Shown: in pieces, positions 24,973 through 33,959 of the stretch
How positions within the stretch are numbered: position 1 is the stretch's first letter
How the letters are laid out: every line of letters begins with the position of its first letter
DNA from: Planctomycetales bacterium ZRK34
GTDB lineage: Bacteria; Planctomycetota; Phycisphaerae; Phycisphaerales; Zrk34
Direction of reading: 5' to 3'
NCBI GenBank assembly: GCA_014873095.1
Contig: CP050848.1
Location: 5,081,850 to 5,145,849, forward strand
DNA: 64,000 bases
Notes under the pieces: model-generated
Database searches by the model: none
What the model saw: only the letters and a program-made list of their open reading frames with translations
What the model was told of the DNA's origin: nothing
Made by a program: the position numbers and the translations under genes

Positions 24973-27129
24973 TCAGGCCTGGCGGATCGCGGCGCCCCAG
25001 CGGCTGAGCGTGTCGGCCATGAGCTGGGCGTGGGTGCCGAGCTGCTGGTCTTCGGTTTCGGGGCGGCGCTGGATGTACGAGGCGTCCGGCTGCATGTCCC
25101 ACGCCTGGCGGTGATCGCCGAGCATGATCTGCAGAATCTGCCACAGCCGCTGACGCATCGCCGGCGGCTCGATCGGCGTGATCGCCTCGACGCGATTGCG
25201 CAGGTTGCGATACATCCAGTCGGCCGAGCCGATGTAAAACTCCCCGTCGATCGGGTCTTCAGCCCCGTTGCGGAAGTAGAAGATGCGGGAGTGTTCCAAG
25301 AAGCGGCCGATCACGCTGATCACGCGGATGTTTTCGCTCATACCCTCGACCCCCGGCCGCAGGCAGCAGAACCCGCGCACGATCAGATCGATCGGCAGCC
25401 CCATGTTCGACGCGGCGTACAGCGAGCGGATGATCTTCTGATCTTCGAGGCTGTTCATCTTCGCCACGATCCGCGCCGGGCGGCCGGCTTTGTGGTGCTC
25501 GACCTCGCGCGCAATCATGTCGAGAAAACGCTGCCGCATGTTCACCGGCGCCACCAGCAGCTTGCGATAGTCACGCTGCAGCGAGCGGCCGGTCAGGTAG
25601 TGAAACAGTTCGACCATGTCGTCGGTGTAGGCCTTGTTGGCGGTGAACAGGCCCAGGTCGGTGTAGAGCTTCGCGGTGCCGGTGTGGTAGTTGCCCGTGC
25701 CGATGTGGCCGTAGCAGCGCAGGCCTTCGGGCTCGCGGCGGATCACCAGGGCGGTCTTGGTGTGCGTTTTGAGACCGACGATGCCGTAGACCACATGAAC
25801 GCCTGCCTTTTCAAGCATCTGCGCCACGTGAATGTTCCGCTGCTCGTCGAAACGCGCCTTGACCTCCACCAGGCAGACGACTTGTTTGCCCGCCTCGGCG
25901 GCTCGGATCATCGTCTTGATGAACGGCGACTCATCGCCGGTGCGGTAGAGCGTCATCTTGATGCCGACCACGCGCGGGTCCGTCGCCGCCGACGAGACGA
26001 AACGCTCGACCGAGGCGTTGAACGATTCATACGGATGATGAACCAGCAGGTCGCCGTCGCGGATCACGTTGAAGATGTCCGACTCGGTGTCGGCCAGCGG
26101 GCCGGGCAACAGCGGGGTCCACGGCTCGGCCTTCAGCGCCGGCATCGGCGTGTCCGCCACCGGCGCCAGGTCGGTGTAATCCAGCAGTGAAGGCAGTTCG
26201 TACACATCCTGATCGGTCAGGCCCAGTTCATCGACGAGAAACTTCAGCAGCCACGGATCGGGGTCCGGCCCGTGCTCGAGCCTCACCACGCCCGCGAATC
26301 GCCGCGCCCGCAGTTCCTCTTCGATCATTTCCAGCAGGTCTTCAGCGTCTTCTTCATCACGCTCGATGTCGGCATTGCGCGTGATGCGGAAGGGCATGAC
26401 ACGCAGAATTTCCATGTCGGGAAACAACCTGCCGAGGTTGTGCTGAATGATTTCGAGCAGGCTGATGAAGCGGAAGCGATCCGACGGATTGGACTCTTTG
26501 AGCTGGATGTAGCGCGGCAGCACCATCGGCACCTTCACGCGGGCAAACAGCCGCTCGACCTGCCCCGGGTGCCGCAACACCACGCCCAGCGACTGCGACA
26601 GGTTCGAGATGAACGGAAACGGGTGCCCCGGGTCGACCGCCAGCGGCGTGAGCACCGGAAACACATCCGTGAAAAAGTACCGGGTCGCTTCCTCGCGCTC
26701 AGCCTCGGAGAGGTCTTCCCACTTGGGCAGTTCGATGCCGTGCGACTGCAGGGCCGGCATGATCTCGTTGTGAAAACACTCGTCCTGCGCCGCGAGCATC
26801 GGCAGGACCGCCTCGCGGATTTTGGTCAACTGCTCGGCGGCGGTCAGTTCGTCGACCGAACGTGACACCACACCCGTGGCGATCTGGCGTTTGAGCCCGC
26901 CGACGCGCTTCATGTAGAACTCATCGAGATTCGACGTGAAGATGCCGAGGAACTTGACGCGTTCCAGCAGGGGCGTGCGCGGGTCAAGCGCCTCGTGCAA
27001 CACCCGCGCGTTGAATTGCAGCCAACTCAACTCGCGGTTGACATACATCTGCGCGGCCGGCAGTTCCGGCGCAACAAGCGTGTCGGATACGGAATCGTTT
27101 GTCATTGAGCTGCGAATTTCTGCGGTCAT
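24973..27129 (-). CDS. ppk1: Polyphosphate kinase 1
   Basis: A 718-residue enzyme making inorganic polyphosphate from ATP. N domain: YVNRELSWLQFNARVLHEAL and FTSNLDEFYMKRVGGLKRQI. The catalytic domain has RFVSSAATDPRVVGIKMTLY, ARFDEQRNI, the phospho-histidine region LKTHTKTALV and YGHIGTGNYHTGTAK. The ATG at 27129 was chosen because GGGGAC sits about 6 bases upstream; the open frame extends 10 codons more. It lies 88 bases downstream of ppx on the same strand, so polyphosphate synthesis and breakdown are likely co-regulated. Confidence 0.96.
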   Translation of the reverse strand: MTAEIRSSMTNDSVSDTLVAPELPAAQMYVNRELSWLQFNARVLHEALDPRTPLLERVKFLGIFTSNLDEFYMKRVGGLKRQIATGVVSRSVDELTAAEQLTKIREAVLPMLAAQDECFHNEIMPALQSHGIELPKWEDLSEAEREEATRYFFTDVFPVLTPLAVDPGHPFPFISNLSQSLGVVLRHPGQVERLFARVKVPMVLPRYIQLKESNPSDRFRFISLLEIIQHNLGRLFPDMEILRVMPFRITRNADIERDEEDAEDLLEMIEEELRARRFAGVVRLEHGPDPDPWLLKFLVDELGLTDQDVYELPSLLDYTDLAPVADTPMPALKAEPWTPLLPGPLADTESDIFNVIRDGDLLVHHPYESFNASVERFVSSAATDPRVVGIKMTLYRTGDESPFIKTMIRAAEAGKQVVCLVEVKARFDEQRNIHVAQMLEKAGVHVVYGIVGLKTHTKTALVIRREPEGLRCYGHIGTGNYHTGTAKLYTDLGLFTANKAYTDDMVELFHYLTGRSLQRDYRKLLVAPVNMRQRFLDMIAREVEHHKAGRPARIVAKMNSLEDQKIIRSLYAASNMGLPIDLIVRGFCCLRPGVEGMSENIRVISVIGRFLEHSRIFYFRNGAEDPIDGEFYIGSADWMYRNLRNRVEAITPIEPPAMRQRLWQILQIMLGDHRQAWDMQPDASYIQRRPETEDQQLGTHAQLMADTLSRWGAAIRQA

Positions 27130-27217
27130 CGGCCGGTCCCCAACAAGGTCGGCTCCCAAGTGTCGTCTCGGAGGCGGGCATTATACCAAGCCCCGATGCA
27201 GCAGTATGTGAGCCATG

Positions 27218-28192
27218 TTAAAGCGCAGGCGTCGTCGATGAGCCGTGCGGGTGATGCGCGACGTAACGAAGCAGGCCTTCCTTGAGCCCGACGCCCGGGA
27301 TGAGCACGCGATTGATCGGCAGGTCCGCGATCATCAGACGCAGCGCCATCGTCGCCAGGGCGATCACGTCGGCGCGGTCCGGGCGCAGGCTCAGCTTCTT
27401 GATGCGATCCTCGACCGGCATCTCCAGCAGTTTGTCGATCATCGAATCCAGGTCGCCGGGTTTGACCTTGTAGGCCTTGGTCTTGCCCAGCAGTTGCGTG
27501 CGCAGCTTGCCCATGCGCACGATGTTGCCGCCCGTGCCGACGCATAGGTCCGGCGGATTGTCTTCCAGCTCCGCGCGGATCAGTTCTTTGACCGCTCCGC
27601 GATAGCGTTCGATGATCTGCGGGCCGTCCGCTTCGGTCAGCCCCTGATCGACGAGCTTCTGCATCAGTCGAACCGGTCCGATCCGCAGCGACTCACAGCC
27701 GAGGGCCAGTCGATCCCGCGTGACGGTGACTTCGATGCTGCCGCCGCCCATGTCGATCATGAGCGCGGTTTTGTGCGTGACATCGACGACACCCGCCACG
27801 CCGAGAAACACGAGCTGGGCCTCTTCGAGCGGGCCGATCGTTTCCAGGTTGATGCTGGTTTTTTCGGCGATACGGGCGACGAGTTCGTCCCCGTTGCTGG
27901 ACTCGCGCGTGGCGCTGGTCGCCACGGCCCGGTGGCGCGCCACCTCGTGCTCGTCCATCAGCTTTTTGAATTTGTCGAAAGCGGCCACCGTGTCGCTGAT
28001 GATCTTTTCACCGAGCATGCCGCCGGGGGCGAACGCATCGGTGCCCAGGCGAACCGCCTCGCGGAACGAATTGATGTGGGACACGGCCCCGTTGGTGTCG
28101 ACTTCACCGATTGCGAGCCGAATCCCGTTGGATCCGACGTCGATGGCGCCGATGCGGACTGGTTTGGCTCGCCATGATTCTGCCATCCCCAA
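27218..28192 (-). CDS. ppx: Ppx/GppA exopolyphosphatase
   Basis: A 324-residue member of the ASKHA fold. Phosphate-binding motifs are IGAIDVGSNGIRLAIGEV at the N-terminus, MIDMGGGSIEV in the middle, and CVGTGGNIVRMG. The length fits the short Ppx form without the C-terminal HD-like domain of E. coli Ppx, so it may act on short polyphosphate or on pppGpp. It precedes ppk1 in the same direction. A start two codons downstream (MAESWR) is possible. Confidence 0.93.
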   Translation of the reverse strand: MGMAESWRAKPVRIGAIDVGSNGIRLAIGEVDTNGAVSHINSFREAVRLGTDAFAPGGMLGEKIISDTVAAFDKFKKLMDEHEVARHRAVATSATRESSNGDELVARIAEKTSINLETIGPLEEAQLVFLGVAGVVDVTHKTALMIDMGGGSIEVTVTRDRLALGCESLRIGPVRLMQKLVDQGLTEADGPQIIERYRGAVKELIRAELEDNPPDLCVGTGGNIVRMGKLRTQLLGKTKAYKVKPGDLDSMIDKLLEMPVEDRIKKLSLRPDRADVIALATMALRLMIADLPINRVLIPGVGLKEGLLRYVAHHPHGSSTTPAL

Positions 28193-28263
28193 TAAATATC
28201 ACATCTGCCATCATGATGGAAGTCGGGCGGGGAATGCGATACATTGTTCGACCATCATCATCG

Positions 28264-28320
28264 TTCAGCCGGCCCGCTTGCGGGACGTTTTCAACGCGGC
28301 GAGCAAGCTCGCCGGCTAAA
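28264..28320. repeat. Double-hairpin REP-like element upstream of thrS
   Basis: Outer arms AGCCGGC (28267-28273) and GCCGGCT (28311-28317) enclose two hairpins: CCCGC-TT-GCGGG (28273-28284) and CGGCGAGC-AA-GCTCGCCG (28297-28314). The element ends about 22 bases before the thrS start, in the likely leader. Confidence 0.7.
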
Positions 28321-28341
28321 CGATCAGCACGGAGCATCGCG

Positions 28342-30321
28342 ATGCGCATCACCCTGCCCGACGGCAGCGTCAAGGAATTCGACTCGTCCCCCGTCACCGC
28401 GCGCCAGGTCGCTGAATCGATCGGCGCCGGGCTGGCCAAGGCTGCTGTCGGCGCCAAGGTTGACGGGACGCTCACCGACCTGGATCGTCCGATCACGCAG
28501 GACGCCGAACTCGCCATCGTGACCAAACCCCGCAAGGGGCCTGGCGATGCCGATGCGCTCTACCTGCTGCGTCACTCGACCGCCCACGTGATGGCCGAGG
28601 CCATCCAGCGCCTCTGGCCCCAGGCTCAACTCGCCTACGGCCCGCCGCTGGAGACCGGCTTCTACTACGACATCGCGCTGGACACGCCCATCTCCACCGA
28701 CGACTTCGAGAAGATCGAAGCCGAGATGAAAAAGATCGTCGAGGAAAATCGCCCGTTCACCCGCTACGAACTGCCCCCCGAAGACGGCATGAAGCGGCTG
28801 GGCGATGAGGGCAACAAGTACAAAATCGACAACGCCCAACGCGCCATCGACGGCGGGGCGGATGTGCTCAGTTGGTATGTCACCGGCGAGGTCGACAAAA
28901 ACTGGGAAGACCTCTGCATGGGGCCGCACGTCCCGGCGACCGGGTACATCGGCGCGTTCAAGGTCACCAGCGTCGCTCAATCCCACTGGCACGGTGATAT
29001 CGAATCCGACAAGTTCCAGCGCGTCTACGGCACGGCCTTCTTCTCGCAGGCCGACCTCGACAACTACCTCGAACAACTCGAGCAGGCCCGCCAGCGCGAT
29101 CACCGCGTGATCGGCGCGAAGCTGGGTCTGTTCGCCATCGACGAGCAGGTCGGCCAGGGGCTCATCCTCTGGAAGCCCAAGGGCGCGATGGTGCGCTCGC
29201 TCCTGCAGGACTTCCTCCAACAGGAACTGCTCAAACGCGGCTACGACGTGGTCTACACCCCGCACATCGGCAAGATCGATCTTTACAAAACCAGCGGACA
29301 CTACCCGTATTACTCCGATTCGCAGTTCCCTCCGATCAAGATGCGCGATTCGGAGGAAGAGTATCTGCTCAAGCCCATGAACTGCCCGCACCACATCAAG
29401 ATCTTCGACTCGGAGCCGCACAGCTACCGCGATCTGCCGATCCGCCTGGCGGAGTTCGGCACGGTGTACCGCTTCGAGCAGTCCGGCGAACTGACCGGCA
29501 TGACCCGCGTGCGCGGCTTCACGCAGGACGATGCCCACATCTTCTGCACGCAGGACCAGGTCAAGGGCGAGTTCCGCGACACCGTCGAGCTTGTTCAGTT
29601 CGTGTTCAACACGTTCGGGTTTGAGGATGTAAGCATCCGCCTGTCGCTGCGCGATCCTGACAGCAACAAATACGCCGGCGACCCGGCCAACTGGGATCGT
29701 GCGGAAAACGAATTGCGCGAAGTGCTGGCCGACATGGGCATCCCGTTCACCGAGGCGGCGGGCGAGGCGGCGTTTTACGGGCCGAAGGTCGACTTCATCG
29801 TGCGCGATGTGATCGGTCGCCCGTGGCAGCTCGGCACGGTGCAGCTGGATTACAACCTGCCGGACCGCTTCAAGATCGAATACGTCGACGCGGACAACAC
29901 CCGCAAGCAGCCGGTGATGATCCACCGGGCGCCGTTCGGATCGATGGAGCGCTTCATGGCGATTCTGATCGAGCACTACGCGGGGGCTTTCCCGCTGTGG
30001 CTGGCGCCGGAGCAGGTGCGCGTGTTGCCGATCAGTGAGAAGTTTGCCGGATATGCCGAGCAGGTGGTGGCGGGGCTCAAGGCCGCCGGTCTGCGCACGA
30101 CGCTGGACAATTCCAACGAGCGCGTCAACGCCAAGATCAAGGTCGCCCAGGAGCAGAAGGTGCCTTACATGCTGATCGTCGGCGGCAAGGATGAAGCCGC
30201 CGGCACCGTCAGCGTGCGCGAACGCGCCGCCGGCGACCTGGGCGCGATCCCGCTGACGCAGTTCATCGAGCAGGCCAAAGCCGAGGTCGAATCCCACGGC
30301 CGCCAGACGGTCAAGGTCTGA
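28342..30321 (+). CDS. thrS: Threonyl-tRNA synthetase
   Basis: A 659-residue class II synthetase. The N-terminal TGS domain starts MRITLPDGSVKEF, then the editing domain has HSTAHVMAEAI. The catalytic core has LLKPMNCPHHIKIF (zinc Cys and His), SYRDLPIRLAEFGTVYRFEQ, GFTQDDAHIFC, and IHRAPFGSMERFMAILIEHY. The C-terminal anticodon-binding domain follows (WLAPEQVRVLPIS). ATG at 28342 begins the TGS domain; the open frame extends 77 more codons with no homology. A REP-like element lies just upstream and may affect expression. Confidence 0.98.
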   Translation: MRITLPDGSVKEFDSSPVTARQVAESIGAGLAKAAVGAKVDGTLTDLDRPITQDAELAIVTKPRKGPGDADALYLLRHSTAHVMAEAIQRLWPQAQLAYGPPLETGFYYDIALDTPISTDDFEKIEAEMKKIVEENRPFTRYELPPEDGMKRLGDEGNKYKIDNAQRAIDGGADVLSWYVTGEVDKNWEDLCMGPHVPATGYIGAFKVTSVAQSHWHGDIESDKFQRVYGTAFFSQADLDNYLEQLEQARQRDHRVIGAKLGLFAIDEQVGQGLILWKPKGAMVRSLLQDFLQQELLKRGYDVVYTPHIGKIDLYKTSGHYPYYSDSQFPPIKMRDSEEEYLLKPMNCPHHIKIFDSEPHSYRDLPIRLAEFGTVYRFEQSGELTGMTRVRGFTQDDAHIFCTQDQVKGEFRDTVELVQFVFNTFGFEDVSIRLSLRDPDSNKYAGDPANWDRAENELREVLADMGIPFTEAAGEAAFYGPKVDFIVRDVIGRPWQLGTVQLDYNLPDRFKIEYVDADNTRKQPVMIHRAPFGSMERFMAILIEHYAGAFPLWLAPEQVRVLPISEKFAGYAEQVVAGLKAAGLRTTLDNSNERVNAKIKVAQEQKVPYMLIVGGKDEAAGTVSVRERAAGDLGAIPLTQFIEQAKAEVESHGRQTVKV

Positions 30322-30443
30322 CCACACTCAATCGGGTTTGTAATCACGATTGTGGATAGCACTAGCGGACAAGCTGCCAGTGCCACGCAATCATACCCAA
30401 CCCGGAAAAGATTCGGGCGTCAGAAGGTGATCGACTGCGAACC

Positions 30444-30509
30444 TGTGGCACAGCCGCCCTCGGCTGTGCGGGCGACGACTACAGCACAGCCGGGGGCGGC
30501 TGTGCCACA
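30444..30509. repeat. 66-bp inverted-repeat element (copy 1)
   Basis: Two 26-bp arms (30444-30469 and 30484-30509, beginning TGTGGCACAGCCGCCCTCGG) are reverse complements except for one position, separated by 14 bases. Each arm can itself fold as a hairpin. A second copy lies at 41240-41305. It lies in the non-coding stretch between thrS and a convergent lipoprotein gene. Confidence 0.9.
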
Positions 30510-30583
30510 ATGCCGCGTTCGGGCTTTACACAAAGGCTCGAGTATTTTTTGCGATTGGTATAACTACGCCACGCGCAACCGAT

Positions 30584-31318
30584 TCAATCGGGTTTCTGAT
30601 GACGATCGCCCGGGGCGCGCGTGTCACGGGATTTGATCGCTTTGGGCTGTTTGATCACGAACTGTCGCGAGCCGGCGCCGGGGATGCGGAGCGTCTGGCC
30701 GGCGGTGGTGTTCAGAACCATCGCGTAGGACCACGGGCCCGGGTGTACGCTCGGCGGGGGGACTTTCAGAATCCAATGTGAATCGCCGACGCGCTGCATC
30801 GGGGCGCTGATCTCGCCGACGACGCCGGGGATGGTGTACAGCAGCGTGATCGTGTCGACATCAAGCTCGCCCGTGGTCACGTGAATGATCAGCGGCGCAA
30901 AAGCGAGATCACCTTCGATGCTGAGTTTCACCTGTTCGGTCGCCCACTGCAGCGGGTCCAGCACATGCACGACATACGGCTTGTCGGGCGCGCCGTGCGC
31001 GAAACTCTTTTCGCCCTGTTGAACATCGATGTAGTAAAGCAGGTCGATGCCGGCCGGCAGCGAAGCCGTCGGCAGCAGGGCATATAACCCATCGCTCCGC
31101 GCGTTCATCTGCATCGCGTTGAACTGCGCTTCAGCGGGCTGGCGGTAATGAACCTGCCCGGTGGCGGGTGTTTTGGTGTCGCCGAGCTGCACATAGACCG
31201 GAAGAATCTGACCGGCCTTGATGCTGCGCACGGGTTTGTGCGTGGTGGCGCATCCGGAAGTGATGATGATCAACAGGCTCAGCGTGAGCACAACCGCGGA
31301 GTAGTGGAGTTGTTGCAT
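30584..31318 (-). CDS. Lipoprotein of unknown function with two beta-rich domains
   Basis: A 244-residue lipoprotein. The signal peptide is MQQLHYSAVVLTLSLLIIIT with lipobox ...TSGCATT. The mature part is beta-rich: LPVYVQLGDTKTPATGQVHY, LPAGIDLLYYIDVQQGEKSF, PYVVHVLDP, IIHVTTGELDVDTITLLY and WILKVPPPSVHPGPWSYAMV. It resembles a pair of Ig-like strands, but no family is recognised. The start at 31318 was chosen for the signal peptide; upstream in-frame ATGs at 31327, 31342 and 31354 exist. Convergent with thrS. Confidence 0.7.
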   Translation of the reverse strand: MQQLHYSAVVLTLSLLIIITSGCATTHKPVRSIKAGQILPVYVQLGDTKTPATGQVHYRQPAEAQFNAMQMNARSDGLYALLPTASLPAGIDLLYYIDVQQGEKSFAHGAPDKPYVVHVLDPLQWATEQVKLSIEGDLAFAPLIIHVTTGELDVDTITLLYTIPGVVGEISAPMQRVGDSHWILKVPPPSVHPGPWSYAMVLNTTAGQTLRIPGAGSRQFVIKQPKAIKSRDTRAPGDRHQKPD

Positions 31319-31473
31319 GCGGTGCATTGTAACGATTGGCATGTTGCGATGCATCGTGAAGTGCGTGTGAAATATTTCTGGAAAATGGTTTCATCATGCG
31401 CGGCGTTCTGTATGATGGTCGCCTTGGAAGGAACCGCCAGCTTTAACACGTGAGGCCACGGAGTACGCGCTTG

Positions 31474-31788
31474 ATGTTCAGTGTGAAGCCGAGCCCGATC
31501 CACGGGCATGGATTGTTTGCAACCGAATTGATTCCAGCCGGGACCATTCTCGGACAACTGCAGGGACAGTGGACCGCGCAAGACGGGCCGTACGTGCTGT
31601 GGGTCGACGAGCAGCGCGGCTTCGAAGTCACCTGCGATCTGCGCTACGTGAATCATCACGCCGATCCCAACGCCGCCTACATGGATGATCTGACCGTCGT
31701 CGCGCTGCGTGACATCACGCCCGGCGAAGAGATCACCCACGACTACGGCGGCGACGATTTCGAATACGAGACCGACCAGGCCGCCTGA
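31474..31788 (+). CDS. SET-domain protein (lysine methyltransferase-like)
   Basis: A 104-residue protein that is little more than a SET core. It has SPIHGHGLFATELIPAGTIL (motif I), YVNHHADPNAAY (N/H signature of the cofactor site) and LRDITPGEEITHDYGG (pseudoknot-forming motif). SET proteins methylate lysines using S-adenosylmethionine; bacterial members may modify ribosomal, chromatin-like or host proteins. The ATG at 31474 was chosen because it begins the domain; an upstream start at 31450 exists. Substrate unknown. It runs in the same direction as the downstream esterase, 18 bases away. Confidence 0.85.
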   Translation: MFSVKPSPIHGHGLFATELIPAGTILGQLQGQWTAQDGPYVLWVDEQRGFEVTCDLRYVNHHADPNAAYMDDLTVVALRDITPGEEITHDYGGDDFEYETDQAA

Positions 31789-31806
31789 TCGTGGTATCAT
31801 GACCGC

Positions 31807-32712
31807 ATGCAGCGAATCATGCCGGCCGCGATGATGTGGGTTGTGGTGATGGCGATCACGGCGATCGTGTGCGCCGACGATGCGCCATACACGCTGGGGC
31901 CCGACTCGCAGCGTCATGAAGATGTGCCGCGCGGCACGGTCACGATGCACGTGCTGGATCACAGCGAAGTCTTCCCCGGAACAATCCGCCGCTACTGGGT
32001 TTATGTGCCGGCCAAATACGACGGTAAAACCCCCGCCGCGGTAATGGTCTTTCAGGACGGTCACGCCTACGTCGGTGAAGACGGTCAGTTCCGCACGCCG
32101 ATCGTGCTGGACAATCTCATCGCCGCCGGGGACGTGCCCGTAACGATCGGCGTGTTCATCGATCCGGGCCACGTCGGCGACAAACTGCCGGGCGATAAAC
32201 CCGGCTGGCGGCCGCGGCCGAGCAACCGCAGCGTCGAGTACGACACGCTGTCGGATCAGTATGCGAAGTTTCTGATCGACGAGGTACTCCCGCTAGTCGG
32301 CAAGGATTACAAGCTGACGGACAACCCGCAGCGCCGCGCCATCTGCGGCATCAGCAGCGGCGGCATCTGTGCGTTCACCGTTGCCTGGGAGCGACCCGAC
32401 GTTTTCACGAAAGTGCTCAGCCACGTCGGCAGTTTCACCAACATTCGCGGGGGCCATGTCTATCCCGCGCTGATTCGTAAAACAGACAGCAAGCCGATCC
32501 GCGTGTTTCTACAGGACGGCAAAAATGATTTGGACAATCAACACGGCAACTGGCCGCTGGCCAATCAGCAGATGGCCGCGGCGTTGAAGTTCGCCGGCTA
32601 TGATTACCAGTTCGTCTTCGGCGAAGGCGGACACAACGGCCGCCACGGCGGGGCGATTCTGCCTGACTCTTTGCGCTGGCTCTGGCGCGATTGGAGATCG
32701 ACCAAACCATGA
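31807..32712 (+). CDS. Secreted esterase of the enterochelin-esterase/EsterD type
   Basis: A 301-residue alpha/beta hydrolase with a signal peptide (AAMMWVVVMAITAIVCA). The nucleophile elbow is GISSGG (Ser), preceded by FLIDEVLPLVGKDY. The acid is probably Asp in LQDGKNDLDN, and the His is in FGEGGHNGRH. Similar proteins include Fes-like siderophore esterases and feruloyl/acetyl-xylan esterases; in this setting a polysaccharide or siderophore ester is possible. The stop overlaps the ATG of the next gene. Confidence 0.85.
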   Translation: MQRIMPAAMMWVVVMAITAIVCADDAPYTLGPDSQRHEDVPRGTVTMHVLDHSEVFPGTIRRYWVYVPAKYDGKTPAAVMVFQDGHAYVGEDGQFRTPIVLDNLIAAGDVPVTIGVFIDPGHVGDKLPGDKPGWRPRPSNRSVEYDTLSDQYAKFLIDEVLPLVGKDYKLTDNPQRRAICGISSGGICAFTVAWERPDVFTKVLSHVGSFTNIRGGHVYPALIRKTDSKPIRVFLQDGKNDLDNQHGNWPLANQQMAAALKFAGYDYQFVFGEGGHNGRHGGAILPDSLRWLWRDWRSTKP

Positions 32713-33158
32713 CACCTTCAAGAAAACCATTGGCAGTGACAGACCAGGCTCATCAGGATGCCCGCGAGCAGGCGATCCGCGCCGGGCTCATCACGCCGGG
32801 CATGAGCTTCGACGAAAAGGTCTGGGCGATGACGGCCCGCATCCCGCGCGGGTCGGTGGTGACCTACGGCCAGATCGCGCGGGCGCTGGGCAACCGGGCA
32901 TACCGTGCGGTGGGCTCAGCGCTGAATCGCAATCCTTATGCGCCCGGCGTGCCGTGCCATCGCGTGGTCGGATCCGACGGCAAGCTGACCGGATTCGCTC
33001 GGGGGCTTGCGGCCAAACGACGCATGCTCATTGACGAGGGGGTGACAGTGGTGGGCGATCGGGTTGATCTGTCGTGCGCGTTTGCGTTGACGAAGTCGCG
33101 GCGGGCGAAGGCGGCGGCGCGTCCTGTGAAGACCCGCGGAAAATCATCGACTCGGTGA
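32709..33158 (+). CDS. Methylated-DNA-protein cysteine methyltransferase (MGMT-fold)
   Basis: A 149-residue protein with the DNA-binding/active-site half of MGMT: IPRGSVVTYGQIARALGN, AYRAVGSALNRNPY and the PCHRVVGSDGKLTGFARGL motif with the acceptor Cys. It repairs O6-alkylguanine by suicidal transfer; a Trp in place of Cys would mark an ATL protein, and here the Cys is present. The N-terminal RNase H-like domain of Ada/Ogt is missing. The C-terminal 43 codons overlap the end of the convergent exporter gene. Confidence 0.9.
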   Translation: MTPSRKPLAVTDQAHQDAREQAIRAGLITPGMSFDEKVWAMTARIPRGSVVTYGQIARALGNRAYRAVGSALNRNPYAPGVPCHRVVGSDGKLTGFARGLAAKRRMLIDEGVTVVGDRVDLSCAFALTKSRRAKAAARPVKTRGKSSTR

Positions 33159-33888
33159 TGCCGTACGTTGCCACCAGCAGCAACACCACCATCGCCATCT
33201 GCTTGAGCCGCGCCTTGGACATGCGGTGACCGATCCACATTCCCGGCACCATGCCGATCAACATGAACGGGATAAACGCCACGCCCAGCAGCATGCCGTC
33301 GATCGCCGGATCGCCGAAGCGGATCGCGTAGTTGACCAGGTTCGCCGGGATCAACAGCGAAAAGAAGGCCCACAGCATCGCGCGGCTGCGGTGGTTGGTC
33401 CAGTTGTGCGCCATGACCCACAGCACGATCGGCGGGCCGCTCATGCCCGCCAGCCCGTGCATCAGGCCCGCGATGATCATCGTCAATACCGCCCAGCCCC
33501 AGTGCAGCCTCTCGCGTGGATGCGGTTGCAGCCACCACTGCGCCGCCAGCGCCGTGAGAATGATCAGGCCGAATACCTGTTTGACGATGACCGGTCCCTG
33601 GGCGGTCAGCAGGCTCAACAGCCACACGCCGACCGGCTGCATCGTCATGCCGATCAGCACCATGCCGACCACCAGTTTCCACAACACCAGCTCGCGCAGC
33701 TTCCACGCCCCGACGATCGTCTGCGACAGCGACACCACCGAAACAAACGGCACCACCTGCTCGGCGGGCATCCCACTGAGCAGCAACAGCATCGTGGCGA
33801 ACAGCCCCGTACCGAATCCGACAGCGGATTGAATCACGCCGCCAGCCGTCACGATCAGGGCGAACAGGATGATCTGCACCGGGTCCAT
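33028..33888 (-). CDS. TSUP-family membrane transporter (TauE/SafE-like)
   Basis: A 286-residue polytopic membrane protein with about eight segments and the two-repeat TSUP layout: IILFALIVTAGGVIQSAVGF near the N-terminus and AVLTMIIAGLMHGLAGMSGP in the second half. These proteins export sulfite, sulfonates or other anions. The ATG at 33888 was chosen because it opens the first membrane segment. The C-terminal tail is rich in Ser, Thr and Pro and overlaps the MGMT-fold gene by 131 bases tail-to-tail. Substrate unknown. Confidence 0.87.
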   Translation of the reverse strand: MDPVQIILFALIVTAGGVIQSAVGFGTGLFATMLLLLSGMPAEQVVPFVSVVSLSQTIVGAWKLRELVLWKLVVGMVLIGMTMQPVGVWLLSLLTAQGPVIVKQVFGLIILTALAAQWWLQPHPRERLHWGWAVLTMIIAGLMHGLAGMSGPPIVLWVMAHNWTNHRSRAMLWAFFSLLIPANLVNYAIRFGDPAIDGMLLGVAFIPFMLIGMVPGMWIGHRMSKARLKQMAMVVLLLVATYGITESMIFRGSSQDAPPPSPAATSSTQTRTTDQPDRPPLSPPRQ

Positions 33889-33911
33889 GAAGCGGAAGTG
33901 TAGGCGGTCTG

Positions 33912-33939
33912 AGGCGGGTGGACTTAAGTCCACCCGCCT
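33912..33939. repeat. Perfect 28-bp palindrome
   Basis: AGGCGGGTGGACTT and AAGTCCACCCGCCT are exact reverse complements with no spacer. It lies between the TSUP transporter start and the heme lipoprotein stop. It may be a repeat of a dispersed family or a terminator-like cruciform; no second copy is seen here. Confidence 0.7.
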
Positions 33940-33959
33940 TGAAGCACAAACCCGTTGTT

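Noticed and set aside
28324..30327. A 667-codon open frame antisense to thrS
   Set aside because: The plus strand encodes a complete threonyl-tRNA synthetase; the antisense frame has no recognisable domain.
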